Of a DNA stretch of 23,773 nucleotides, positions 8,030-18,200 are shown piece by piece (position 1 is the stretch's first letter; every line of letters begins with the position of its first letter). Source of the stretch: Isoetes engelmannii (lineage: Eukaryota; Streptophyta; Lycopodiopsida; Isoetales; Isoetaceae); contig JAANSK020245609.1 of the NCBI GenBank assembly GCA_011763485.2, forward strand, positions 1 to 23,773. The letters run 5' to 3'. Below the pieces are notes generated by a model. That model had not been told where the DNA came from, did no database searches, and saw only the letters and a list, made by a program, of their open reading frames with translations. The position numbers were made by a program, and so were the translations under genes.

Positions 8030-10706
8030 CCAGGATATAGAGGAAGCAAAAATCTAGGTCCTGCTTCTAGTTAGCCTTTTAGAATTTTTGGAATTATATC
8101 TGGTATTAGCTGCAGGAGTTCCAACAATAGGGATAAGAACTTTATTCTTTTTTCTGTATTCCAAAGCCTTTTTCTTTTTTAGTTTGGCAGAACTAGGTTT
8201 GTGATTAGGAAGAGAAGCTCGAGAAGGTGCATTTTGGAGAAAATTATCAACATCCCAAGCTTTAGAAATAAAGTCAACAGAGGCAGCAACTTTATTTTCA
8301 TTTTTATTTTTATATTCTTATATATTACAACATAAATTTTCCTTGTCAAACTCTGTGTCTGAATCTGTATCAGAGTCAGAGCCAAAAGAGTGACTTGAAT
8401 TATGAGCACAAGACCAAAATTTAGAATTGCAACATGAATCATTAGCAATAATAGGCTGACAGGAGTCAGTATGATTGGAAACAATTTGCACATTTGCCAA
8501 ATCTATTAAATTAGAGTTTAAAGAGTTTAAACCATGACCATGTTTAGTGGAAAGATCTTGTCTGGAATTGCTTGAGCCTTTGAAGTTATTGTTGCAGAGT
8601 AACAAGTTATTCTCTGAAGTTGTCTCATGTAAAGCAGACTCTGTGTTTGGCAAAATTGAGTCATTCTTCCCATCTGTTGAGTTTGGGACATGAATACTTT
8701 CACTACTCATATTTTGTATGAAGAATTTATGAGTGCCATCATCTACTAACAGCATGTTATCCCATTCTTCCAAATATCCTCAATTCTTTGCTGACTTTTT
8801 TTCTGTAGAAACCATATTTTCCTGAGGCATGACTACCAATTCAGTCAACTGATCCATGAAAGCATTGGGTACAACAGTCAGTTTAGTGATTGAAGCAGGA
8901 GGTGGAGGTAACGAAAATGTGGAGTCTATATCTATAAGTTGGTCACAAGTTTTAGGATCTGAAGAAGTTTGAGCTGGCAAATCTGTGACAGGTAAAGTGT
9001 GATTGACAAGTTGATCTGTTGAGGAAACAAATATGGAAGTTTGACTGGAGATAATACCAGGTTCTAAAGAATCTGCACAAAATTCATCCTCTAAGTTAGC
9101 AAGAACATTAAAAGGATTAGAGCATTTTACTTCCTCAAGTTGAACATCTTTTTGCTGAGTTGGATTCGAATTTTCCTTGAGAATTGCAGTTGTATCAGTT
9201 GCTTTAGTAACTCTCTTTTCCTTAATTAATGAAACTTCATTCTCTGTCTCCTCAAAACAGTTGATATCAATAGCAATGTTTGGTTCCAAAGATGCTTGAA
9301 CTTGCTGTTGAACTGAGGCATCAACTTCGTGTGGTATGTCACTTCCACACTTATTCAAAGTAATTGACTTCGAGGATGTTGCAAGGATGTTTGACAAAGT
9401 CTTGTTCAAGTCAACTCCAGCCACATGTGCTTTTCCTTTCAACATCCTTTGATTGTGCTCAATATTAGATCTTTTAACTTGTAGAGCATTTAGAGCATCA
9501 ATTGATGTCTTCTGTTTTCTTAATTCATCTGCAGTTGAGGTGTGGACTAAATCCTTTTTGAAAAAGACTCCCTTATTAAGGATTTTTATTTTGGATTGAG
9601 CATCCAAAATATAAGAGAATTCCCTATTCTTTAGCTCTTGAAAGGAATGTTTGTTAGCGAATTGAAGAGACCTAGATTCTTTATGCTTCTAAATTCTTCT
9701 GTGACTGCCATTTGTGTTGCCTTTTTTTCCTTGATAGGAATAAAATTGTCAACAGCATTGGCAGTGAGCTGACTGATAACCTCCTTGTTTTTTTGTTTTT
9801 TTGTGCTGAAATATTTTGGTCTCCATCAATATGATCCCTGCTTATAATAGGAGTTGGCTCCAAAATATTTTCAACTGTACCCATAAAGCATTCACTGTTA
9901 TTGCTATGCCTCGAGTTGCATTTATGGCAGAAGTTTGGTAGACCAGACCACCTAAGCTGCAGATTAATCTGATTTCCAAAGGAATCAGTTAAAGGGATGG
10001 AGTTGGGAATAGGCTTAGTAATATTCAACTGAATGTAACAATTAGGAGGCTTGTAAGGGGAATACTCAGTGATAAGGTATGAGCCAATGGAGTTAAAAAT
10101 TTTGAAGAAACAATCCTTATTCCAATAGATGGGATTCAGATCACTCATGAGTACAGAGGCAACATGATATTTCTTGAATTCACTCAGAGGCATAGTAGCA
10201 GACCATTTCATAAAGGAGATTTGAAAAGAGTCAAAGGTAGTTCTTCCCAGTTTAAGGAGGAAGTTGGCAGTTCTGTCACAACCACACTCAGCAAGAAGGT
10301 AAGGAAACTTAAGCCAATAGATAGAGTTAATTGTGACATTTTTATGAAGCCTTAAGAGGTGATCCCAGAGTTTCTCAATTTTTAGGCCAACCGAGTCTAC
10401 TTTTCAAACCACAGTAGTTTTGGCAAGGCATTCTATCCTTCTAGAAATCAAAGGAGAATTAAGAGAAATACCTCTTGGTAGCAGAGTGGAAGTTCGGGAT
10501 CTCAATTGCAGAATTTGGAAATCCCGAGCTAATTCTTCATCAGAGTTTTGAGGTATCATTGGCCTCGGAATTTGTTGGATGGGAATCCCAGCTTCATCTA
10601 AAGGAGGTAGCACTTTGTTCCCTCCCGGATCCTTTGAGAGAGTATCCAGTTTGGAGGATAATGGTTAAGGTGATGCATTTATTTTAAAAATCAATTGAGT
10701 TAGAAA
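8030..10706 (-). pseudogene. LINE ORF1 (DUF4283-like, zinc knuckle), broken
   Basis: A long frame with a few stops. The N-terminal part (from about 10,680) reads LPPLDEAGIPIQQIP, a TGA at 10,404-10,406, then a DUF4283-like RNA-binding region (LWDHLLRLHKN, FLLKLGRTTFDSF, ATMPLSEFKKYHVAS, SDLNPIYWNKD). A Cys/His knuckle follows (CHKCNSRHSNNSEC), whose His is one place earlier than in the usual CX2CX4HX4C. After a frame change near 9690 comes a low-complexity Ser/Asn/Asp-rich region with one stop near 8776, including DSDTDSDTEFDKE. The C-terminal end is basic (KLKKKKALEYRKKN to RYNSKNSKRLTRSR) and precedes ORF2, as in other plant LINEs. ORF1 protein normally packages LINE RNA. Confidence 0.75.
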
Positions 10707-11019
10707 AGTCACCAAATTTGAGAAATGCAGATGGATTACAATGGAAGGTACTCAACTGTGATAGAAGATCGCCTCTTTGCTGTTCGAGAAGAAGCATAAA
10801 ATTGTGAAGCAGAGGCAAGGAATTTGAATTTAGGTTACAGAAATTTTGAGAAAAGACAAAAATAGCAAGAAAATAGGTGCTTTTGCATCTTGTAATTTCT
10901 TACTAAGAGACTATGTATCTTCTCCTTTACAAAACCTAGAGTCACCCCTATACCTAATCTTCGTTGTCCAAAGCCCATGCTACCAGTTCTTTTTTATCAC
11001 TACTCATCGCATTAAGATG
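10707..11019 (-). other. Probable 5' part of the LINE upstream of ORF1
   Basis: On - this stretch contains an open segment (MLLLEQQRGDLLSQLSTFHC, LKFGDFSNS) leading towards ORF1, preceded by non-coding sequence. It is likely the 5' untranslated region and the start of ORF1, but the element's true 5' boundary is not marked by a recognisable duplication. Confidence 0.4.
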
Positions 11020-11046
11020 TTTTTTTTTTTTTTTTTTTTTTTTTTT
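11020..11046. repeat. T27 homopolymer (A27 on the - strand)
   Basis: Twenty-seven consecutive T. On - it is an A-run following GAGCCTTATGCATAAGC, so it could be the tail of a short retroposed sequence on - that ends just upstream of the large LINE. Confidence 0.6.
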
Positions 11047-11239
11047 GCTTATGCATAAGGCTCAGGTATCGTAGATCTCCTAAGCTTCTCTAATAGAAAT
11101 GCCATTATTCAATAACTTCTTCTAGGATGTCAAGCATTTGCTCTTCTGTTCATTGGCATCTCTTCAATGGAGGAGTCTCATGGTCTAAGTTTTATCGGGT
11201 GTCTCCTCATCCTTTTTTTCTTTTGACGCTTGCCCTAAC

Positions 11240-11276
11240 CCTCTTGGTGTTTTCATGGTTTGAAAACACCAAGAGG
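11240..11276. repeat. Perfect 16-bp inverted repeat with 5-base loop
   Basis: CCTCTTGGTGTTTTCA (11,240-11,255) and its exact complement (11,261-11,276) are separated by TGGTT. A second smaller pair (TTTCCATGG and CCATGGAAA, about 11,277-11,316) lies directly downstream. RNA from either strand could fold into a strong hairpin. There is no T-run to suggest a terminator and no known family was recognised. Confidence 0.7.
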
Positions 11277-11330
11277 TTTCCATGGATCCTGTTTGAAAGA
11301 GTAAAAACCATGGAAATTGGCCAACAATAA

Positions 11331-11417
11331 AGTTCTACTACGAAGTTCCCTATATTTGAAGGAAGGAAGGAAGGAAGGAAGGAAGTTCTACTACGAAGTT
11401 CCTTCCTATATTTGAAG
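11331..11417. repeat. 31/34-bp direct repeat flanking a (GAAG)7 tract
   Basis: AGTTCTACTACGAAGTTCC followed by TATATTTGAAG occurs at 11,331-11,361 and again at 11,384-11,417, where three extra bases (TTC) are present. The (GAAG)7 tract (11,358-11,385) sits exactly between them. It may be an unusually long target-site duplication around a tail-only insertion, or a local tandem duplication at a microsatellite. Confidence 0.75.
11358..11385. repeat. (GAAG)7 microsatellite near the SINE
   Basis: Seven perfect units, with the same length and orientation as the tract at 5461-5488. It lies downstream, on -, of the tRNA-type SINE. Confidence 0.85.
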
Positions 11418-11560
11418 TGAAAGACGGATATTTTAGCGTCCACGGACACTGCACAGGGCCATGTGACAAAACTATACATAGTGCATCTCTGGGTGGTCTC
11501 AAACTCGAGACATAGCTATTCTAGGACTAGTTTGTTACCAGTAGACCAAAGCAGCAGGTC
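11418..11560 (-). mobile_element. tRNA-type SINE
   Basis: On - there is a box A-like TGGTCTACTGG (within 11,534-11,548) and a box B-like GAGTTTGAGACC (11,495-11,506), spaced 42 bases start to start, as in RNA polymerase III internal promoters of tRNA-derived SINEs. The body continues to TCCGTGGACGCTAAAATAT (11,428-11,446), shared with the SINE-like insertion in the LINE, and is followed by CTTC-rich sequence. SINEs are non-coding and copied by a partner LINE. The exact 5' end is not defined; 11,560 is an estimate from the normal distance to box A. Confidence 0.6.
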
Positions 11561-12252
11561 AAATGAACTGGTTCGATTGAGTGATCCATTCCATTTGAAA
11601 GTTAAGAGGTTGATATCTACCCGCCAAATTAAAACTCGAATTCAAACATTAGTGGGCTTTGCAGAATCCGGTCGAGAGTTCATATTTGGGCAAAAGAGGG
11701 CTCGATCTAGATTGGATGATAGAAGCCACTTGGTTGGCCCCATAAAACGTGGCACGACGGGAAGTTACTTGCTGCGTGGTGACATGGGGGTTTGCACGAG
11801 GGGAGTAGGTCCATTGAGACCACACCTGCCGAAGAATCACCGTGGTGAGTGGCCTTACCCTAAAGTAGAAAAACTTGAGATATGTATTGTTTTCGATTTC
11901 GTACAGCGAGAATAATATGTCAAACCCATAAAGAATATAGAAATAGATGCACAAAAATAATATGCACCCTAGATATACGCACTAGTACACCCCATCTAAT
12001 ATGATCTCAAAATGATTGAAAACAAATATTGAAAGTGCACGCAACTATGCACCCCAAGCTATTTTGCTACATATTCGCAATGCACCCTGGACTACTTCGA
12101 TCGTCGGATCCGTCGATCCCATGGTCCAGAGCATTTACCTACCAAAGAGGTAAAGGCACATAAGAATAAATCAGGAGTACAATGTAATTAAGTGTTTGAA
12201 GTGCGAGGTTTTCTACATGCAAGAAACAAGGTTTGTCTAAATTCCAATGCTC
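11561..12252. other. Unassigned stretch, probably old repeat
   Basis: No gene is supported. Open frames on both strands at 11,463-11,954 overlap and have no recognisable domain. ATGCACCC occurs three times (about 11,961, 12,048 and 12,090), which may be the debris of a repeat. A small palindrome-like run (CGATCGTCGGATCCGTCGATCC region) lies near 12,098-12,119. Confidence 0.35.
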
Positions 12253-13006
12253 GTAAACAACGGTTGCCTCAAATTACTGTGGATTACAGAATATTTTATC
12301 CCCCATAATTTTTCCACCACTATTTTAGGAGCGGCGCCGCTGAAGATTCCGTGATGCTGTTCTCCAAGCCCTGCCCTGTGAAGCGTTGTACTTCCTCTCC
12401 TTCGGCAGCCTAGCAAGCCCATTACCAAAGAAGTTGGATCCTTCTTGGAAGCAGAGGGCAAGCCGACATATCCCCATCAGTTGCTCCATCTATTGCTTCA
12501 AACCAAAAGGGATTCAATTAGAAGGAGCATTTTCCAAATCGGCCCTGATTGGATGCAAACAGAGGAGTATAAAGGGAGAAAAAGCAGTCAAGCTTTCTTT
12601 GGAAGAAGCCCACAGAGCAAGAATCGGTGCAAAACAGGGTAAGAGGGATCGATTTACCTGAAATCTGCTTTTCATCTCAAGAACACCACCGATTTATAAT
12701 TTCTTGAGCTTATTCTACATTTTCAAGGTGAATGCGGGTAATTGGATTATAGAAATCTGCATGTAATGCTCCAGTTGGGCAATTTGTGCTTCCTACTCTA
12801 GGCAGATCTAGAGACATACTCCAACAAATCCATTGCTGCTTCCATTATCGCTAGCTTCCCTTTTACACCTAAACTGAGTGTTTCCATCTCCGTTCTGGAT
12901 TAAAAGCTTTTAGGCTCACGTAAGCGACTATGGCCATTCCGAAGAAGAAGAGAGAAGCTTGTTTCAGCCTTCAACCGGACATAATTTGAGGCAAACCGTT
13001 GTTTAC
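12253..13006. mobile_element. 754-bp element bounded by 24/25-bp inverted repeats
   Basis: GTAAACAACGGTTGCCTCAA... (12,253-12,276) and the complement of 12,982-13,006 match along 24 bases with one inserted base. Sequences outside and inside the arms do not match, so these look like terminal inverted repeats of a non-autonomous DNA transposon. No target-site duplication is obvious, which weakens the call. The interior has a GC-rich island (about 12,329-12,345), a TATA-like box and a splice-donor-like site, but no convincing protein. A gene fragment captured by a DNA transposon is one reading. Confidence 0.5.
12568..12640 (+). promoter_or_regulatory. Possible promoter, first exon and splice donor
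   Basis: A TATA-like TATAAAG (12,568-12,574) is followed, 60-70 bases on, by a near-consensus donor CAGG/GTAAGAG (GT at 12,639-12,640). This resembles a TATA promoter with a short untranslated first exon. A downstream acceptor (about 12,800) and an ATG near 12,932 opening a 19-codon frame (MAIPKKKREACFSL...) exist, but no real coding exon could be found. Confidence 0.25.
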
Positions 13007-13414
13007 ATCCGGTAATGCACGGCCTTCGAGATTCAGATTCCGGCCTAAAATAATTTTCGACGGCGCCGCCAACCTCGGCGACGACTCGCGGCTCCGCCGC
13101 TCCTCGGCCGCCTCAAAAAATTATAGGCCAGAATCCCTCCAAGCCATGCATTACCTAGTACATAACCAACCTACAATAGAAATATTCTATACGAGTTCCT
13201 TTAATTGAATTGAATAAATGGGAGATGCTATTTGAAAAATAAGTACTAGCCGGCGCAAGTAGTGAGTGAAAATGGAAAGTTCGGGAACTCTCAATTGTTT
13301 GTAATATAATGTAAGACACCACATACACACTGGTCAAAATTGATGATGGCACACATGGTGAACAGCATTTTTACGACACGCCATTTTCGAAAATAGGAGG
13401 GCTATATTGCATGA
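13007..13414. other. Downstream flank of the kinase gene with a GC-rich patch
   Basis: A GC-rich segment (13,058-13,113, rich in CGGCG and GCCGCC) stands out from the AT-rich surroundings. It does not form a convincing coding frame. The rest has no gene. Confidence 0.4.
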
Positions 13415-13420
13415 TTTATT
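13415..13420 (-). promoter_or_regulatory. Polyadenylation signal of the kinase gene
   Basis: AATAAA on -, about 30 bases after the TAG stop at 13,450-13,452, following an A/T tract. This is the usual near-upstream element of plant 3' ends. The short distance is plausible but tight. Confidence 0.45.
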
Positions 13421-13449
13421 TACAATTTCCAAAAAAAAAAAAAAAGGGA

Positions 13450-15292
13450 CTAATTATTTACAGTTTGCTTTCTCGGACTTAAATTCAACTGATCTTGTTT
13501 CACTCTCCAACAGCATCTCAGAGCATGAGTGAGCTCATCAACTTGAATCGGTTTTGATATGTACCTGCAAACGTCAAGTGTGCACATTGAAATTTAGGAA
13601 GGTTAGTTGCTGAACGGATTATTTCATTTGCAACAAGAAGGGGTTAAGGAACTTGAGTTCGCTTACATATGCATGCCTGCTTGAAGACAACCCTGCCGTT
13701 CTTCCTCCATTGCTGCTGCAGTTACTGCTACTATGACTGGGCAGGGGTCTATCTCTTCGCGTATTCTTTTTGTTGCTTCCATACCGTCCATAATTGGCAT
13801 GTAGCAATCCATAAAACAAACATCGTACCTGCAACTCAACCCATTAGGCCAATGAATCTAACCCCTGCATAATTTTTACTCTTTAGAACAGAAGCAAAGC
13901 GTTAGTTGACAACCTCTTGAAAATGTGATTATTAGAATCAATTCCTTGATTCTATTGCAGGGTCTGTAATATGTTTTACCTATTTAAAATATGAGGATTC
14001 TACAAGGTAATGTTGATCGTGATATGCACCAAATGACCTCAACTACACATGCATAGACTGAGATACATCTTTATATGTACACTGTGTCAGGTAAGAAGAA
14101 AACGGGGATTTGTTTCTTTCCCATAATTATTGCAATTAGTGCCAAATAGCTGAATCTCTAATTCTGAAAATGTCTAGACATCTCACTGCAGAAATTGAAC
14201 GGGTTGACATACATCTCCAAATGTAGGATGTGTCAGACAAGGAGAAAACGGGGATCTGCTTTTTTTTTTGCATAATGCAGTTATTGTCAAATAGCTGGAT
14301 CTCTACTTCTGAAGAAACCTTGTTCATCAAGATGTTTCTTCTCTGATCTAAAAAAACTGAATGGCACTTGTACTTATACAGCAGTGTACACCCGTGATGC
14401 ATGGCTATTAAGCAGGCAGTGAGTCTGGTTTGACTAACAAAAGAGTTGGATTTTTGTGATTTATAACATTATTAGCTACTATATTAGATCTAATGTCCGA
14501 ACATGTCAACGAACCTGGGTGATTGTTGTCGAGAAAGGGTCTCCAAAGCCTCTAGTCCATTATTAACTACGTCAGATGTGTAGCCTAGCCTCCCTAGCAA
14601 TGCAACCAAAACCTATAAAAACGCATTGTCAGGCCAGTAAATAATTAAAGAGAACGGAAAAAGGAAATATTATATACAAGAAAATCTTAGGTAAGCAAAT
14701 AACAGGCCATATGTTTAGAACTAATTCTCCGAGTTCTATTCCTTTCCATCACACAAGACTAACTAGAACAAAACTTGGGCAGCCATGTGCATTGGCACAC
14801 AGGACATTCAATCATTTGTTTATTACACAAACAAAGCTTCATATTCCTAGTCAGCAAGGTAACGAAATGGTATAAGGAAGATATTCCTACAAGGGTTAGT
14901 GGATAGACTACATGCTCTTTAAGAGTCAGTAAGTCGGATGTTATTCCACCTGAACCATAACTTGTCCATGGCATTTTAAGGTAAGCTCAAATTTAAATAA
15001 AGTTAAAATGTATGTTGCATTTAGTGCAGCAAACCAGAGAAAGTGATAAGGGGGAGCTGCATACCTTCTGGTTGATTTTATTGTCCTCTGCTATAAGAAG
15101 ACGTAAAGGATGAACCTTTCCAAGTTCAGACAAGTTTGAAAGAGGCCCAGAAGTAGATTTCCTAGGTCCCTTGGCTGCAAAAGGTGTTGTTACATCTTCT
15201 TCTTTCACAAGAAGATACATCAGCTCATTCAGAAGGTTTGATTCTTTAACCGGCTTTGAAACATAACTGTTAAATGTGATCTTCTTTTTGCC
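13450..15292 (-). CDS. Kinase exons 15-18: end of pseudo-receiver and canonical C-terminal receiver
   Basis: Exon 15292-15065 ends the first receiver ([18 protein letters not shown]), has a Ser/Lys-rich linker, and starts the second with [14 protein letters not shown] (acidic ED pair). Exon 14612-14515 reads [19 protein letters not shown]. Exon 13828-13667 reads [18 protein letters not shown], with the phospho-acceptor Asp codon at 13,807-13,809, then [10 protein letters not shown] (conserved Thr). Exon 13564-13450 reads [15 protein letters not shown] (conserved Lys codon 13,552-13,554) and a short tail ending RKQTVNN. All receiver residues are present, so this domain should accept phosphate from the kinase His. 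Confidence 0.93.
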
Positions 15293-18200
15293 CTGGAGGT
15301 ATGGAACATGATAAAGTCACAATGCATAATCAGCCACATTATCTGTATTCAGCTTGATCACAAAGATTATTATTGAAATTCCTGTAAACGCATGCTTTAC
15401 ACTTAATTTTGAACCTCAAAAAACCGATCAGTGATTTACTCAACTCTAAGGACATTTAGATTAGGACTTCATTCTAATCATGACGAAAGTCTATCACGAT
15501 CAGAAGCAAACTGTGCCCAACTGTTCATACAGACATATATATACCATTCTTTTCACCACAAAAAGCCTAGCGTGCAAAACTTGACACCCTTCCTATCCAC
15601 TTTCAACTCCTTTCCCACTTTATTGTCTTTTATATTGGACTTTTGAGGGTGCACGTTTACAAATTCACTCACATCATCATACACATTTGATCTCCTGCCA
15701 TATGGCACAAGCAGAATCGTGCGAATTTTGGTCGATGTGGTATGGCATAACTCCATGCACTCCACAATTGCTGGATCATCCTGTTCCACCTGTAGTATGC
15801 AGAAAAGAACAACGATTGCTTCAAACATGAATATGGTCACTAGACAAACAAAAGGGAGAGAGAGAATTAACAAAGAGTAATCTTGGACCCTGGATACGGA
15901 AGAGTCTAGGTTACAAGGGCACGAAGGGGTATGCACATATTTGGAAAATTTTAAAATGCAATACTATTCCCGTTACCTCAACAATCAAAATCTCTTTTCA
16001 CTTCAATGTTTCTCTTAAACTCTTTATCATTAAACAAGAACCATATGTATTTGGTTCAAACATACCAGAGAACTATCAACCAGCATAGCATCAAAAGCAT
16101 ATTCATCTGCACTGACTTTTCTAGGACTGTGATCCACCATCTGTCGTAAGAGTCCAAGGGCTTCTGCACCACTACTGGTGCACACAGGCCTCATATGCCA
16201 ACTACATGTATCACAAACAAAAGCTTTTGCTAGCATTAATAATCTACATATTGATAGCGTTCGTACATTATCCTCATTAGTCCTTTTCTTGTTTAACTTA
16301 TGTATATATCTTAATTAGTTTTGGTTATTCACCTTCTCAAAAATCGCGCACACATAGATTGGGTGCTGCTACTTCCAACAACAATTAATACCCGTTTACC
16401 ATGAAGGCATGGAAGATGTTGATCAGGCTTTTTGGATGCTTCTGGAATGTCCTCTGCGATTATTGTGAAATTGAAAGTTGATCCCTCTCCTGGAGCACCA
16501 TCCACCCTGTTGGCTATGATCGTCAAGCAAATCTTGTTTTATTTTTAGATAACTTATTCTTCCATGTTTTAAACGTGTACATTATAGCCTTTAATTTGCG
16601 AAGACCTCAAGAAACCTTGATAACTTTGAGTGCACTGTTTTAGATTCTTAGAACTTACAATCAAACTGTAAAAGATGCATGCTTTTGTATTTGCAGATAG
16701 ATATTCATGATAACATTCTGGCATATGTCAACAGAAATTTGAGCATGCCACCTATAATTACCAAATTCGGCCTCCATGTAGAGCTGTTAAGCGAGCACAA
16801 ATTGCAAGTCCCAAGCCAGTCCCACCAAATCTGCGTGTGGTTGAAGCATCCACTTGGCTGAAGGCCTGCATATAAGAAACCAATTTAGCGTAGCTTTCTA
16901 CAAATTCACAATAATCATATAAAGAAAAAGGCACCTGAAAAAGTCGACTCCTCCTATCATCAGGTATCCCAATTCCACTGTCTTTGACAGAAAACTTTAT
17001 TTCCCACATGGTCTTTATGGAATCTGTATCCACTGCCTTGGCTTTACCGTTCGTACCATTCTCTCTACCATTTTGGACCTCTGGAGGACATTTGTGCCCA
17101 TCAACGCTAACTGAAATGCCACCACGTTCTGTGAATTTAACAGCATTGGTGAGGAGATTGACCTGTAAACAATATCACAGCTTTTTAGATGGATGAAGAG
17201 TCATTTGTCTAACCACAGCAAAACAGATTTTCTTTTATCCCATTAGGATTTCAAGCAGCGCACTTTCCTTGATCTTATACACTAATGCCCTTAACCAAAT
17301 GGACAAAGGCTCTTTGACTATATAGTGATGATATCAGGGCTGGCCCAGGATCTTTTTCCTGAAGAAGACAGTTGCAAAACATTACTTACGCTTTGCTTGC
17401 AGCTAGTTTTCCTACTCCAATCACTTTAAAAAGGCTTACACTCGGACTTTTATGTAACAATCAAGTTTTTTCTAGTATCCCCAGGATATGCCATCCAACA
17501 TTGGAAGGCAACTGCAAACATGTCTAAATACCGGCATACCAGATTAGGGGATGAGAACAATTATACAAAACTCCACCATCTAGAACTAGGCTTTCAAAGA
17601 TGATCCGTCAGCTGATGCCTGTGAAGGCGCCTGCCTATGGCAATCACAAGCTTCAATACATTATCTTTATGCATTTCTTGGTTTGAGTTCTGTCGTTCAC
17701 TACACAGCAGATATTATTTAACATAAGTATGCACTTTACAGTACAACAGGTCAAGGGGCATTATTTTTATAAAGCCTTACTCTATTATGCTGACGTGTTG
17801 CCACATGCTGACGTGGACAATAACTGTGCATGCTTTGCGAGAGGTGCCTTCTGGGTTTCAGCATTTTAGCCTCTCTGACAGGTTAGATTGATGACAGATT
17901 TCTTTATATATAGCAGAAACAGACAGCAAACTCTGAAACGTGTATTGCTTCATAGTGTAACAACACTAAAATAACTGCTTCACCATATACATGCTTCGAA
18001 TCTTTGAAAGGACTTTGATCCCCAGTCCTCACAGTGTAACCAACAAAAGCACTAACTCTTTTTCTGAGTCTTTCCTGGATGTTACTTAGACCTAGAAACT
18101 TGAGCTACATGACCTAATTCTTACGCACTGTACTTTCTTCTTGGAAGAACAAGCCTTTCAGTCTTTCAGTAGTGGCTCAAATCGTCCTTACTCTCTTACA

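Larger units (their letters stand above)
5290..11019 (-). mobile_element. Nearly complete but inactive L1-type LINE with nested insertions
   Basis: Reading on -: an ORF1 with a DUF4283-like region and zinc knuckle (about 10,680 to 8030), then ORF2 with an APE-type endonuclease (from ATG at 8011-8013) and a reverse transcriptase (to about 5330). Stops and frame changes in every part show it is dead. It is interrupted by a SINE-like element (about 5458-5735) inside the RT and by a (CTTC)10 tract (7791-7830) inside the endonuclease. LINE coding resumes to the left of the SINE (ILGIKCINSHESTK, then LWSPIISRIRAFF), which proves nesting. The 3' half of the RT C-terminus and the zf-RVT are missing, so the left limit is approximate. 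The 5' limit is placed at the T-run at 11,020 and is also approximate. Confidence 0.85.

Noticed and set aside
11463-11954. Overlapping open frames of 150 and 101 codons on opposite strands
   Set aside because: Both overlap the SINE or its flank and carry no recognisable domain.
11961-12095. Three ATGCACCC motifs considered as a repeat array
   Set aside because: Spacing is irregular and the flanks do not match, so there is no support for a CRISPR-like or tandem array.
12386-12661. 91-codon open frame on +
   Set aside because: It overlaps the TATA-like box and donor-like site and has no domain. Its opening codon is near no recognisable start context.
16762-17162. Kinase considered as a phytochrome or ethylene receptor-type kinase
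   Set aside because: There is no GAF/PHY chromophore region and no N-terminal membrane helices in the window. All HK boxes are canonical, unlike phytochrome's degenerate kinase domain.
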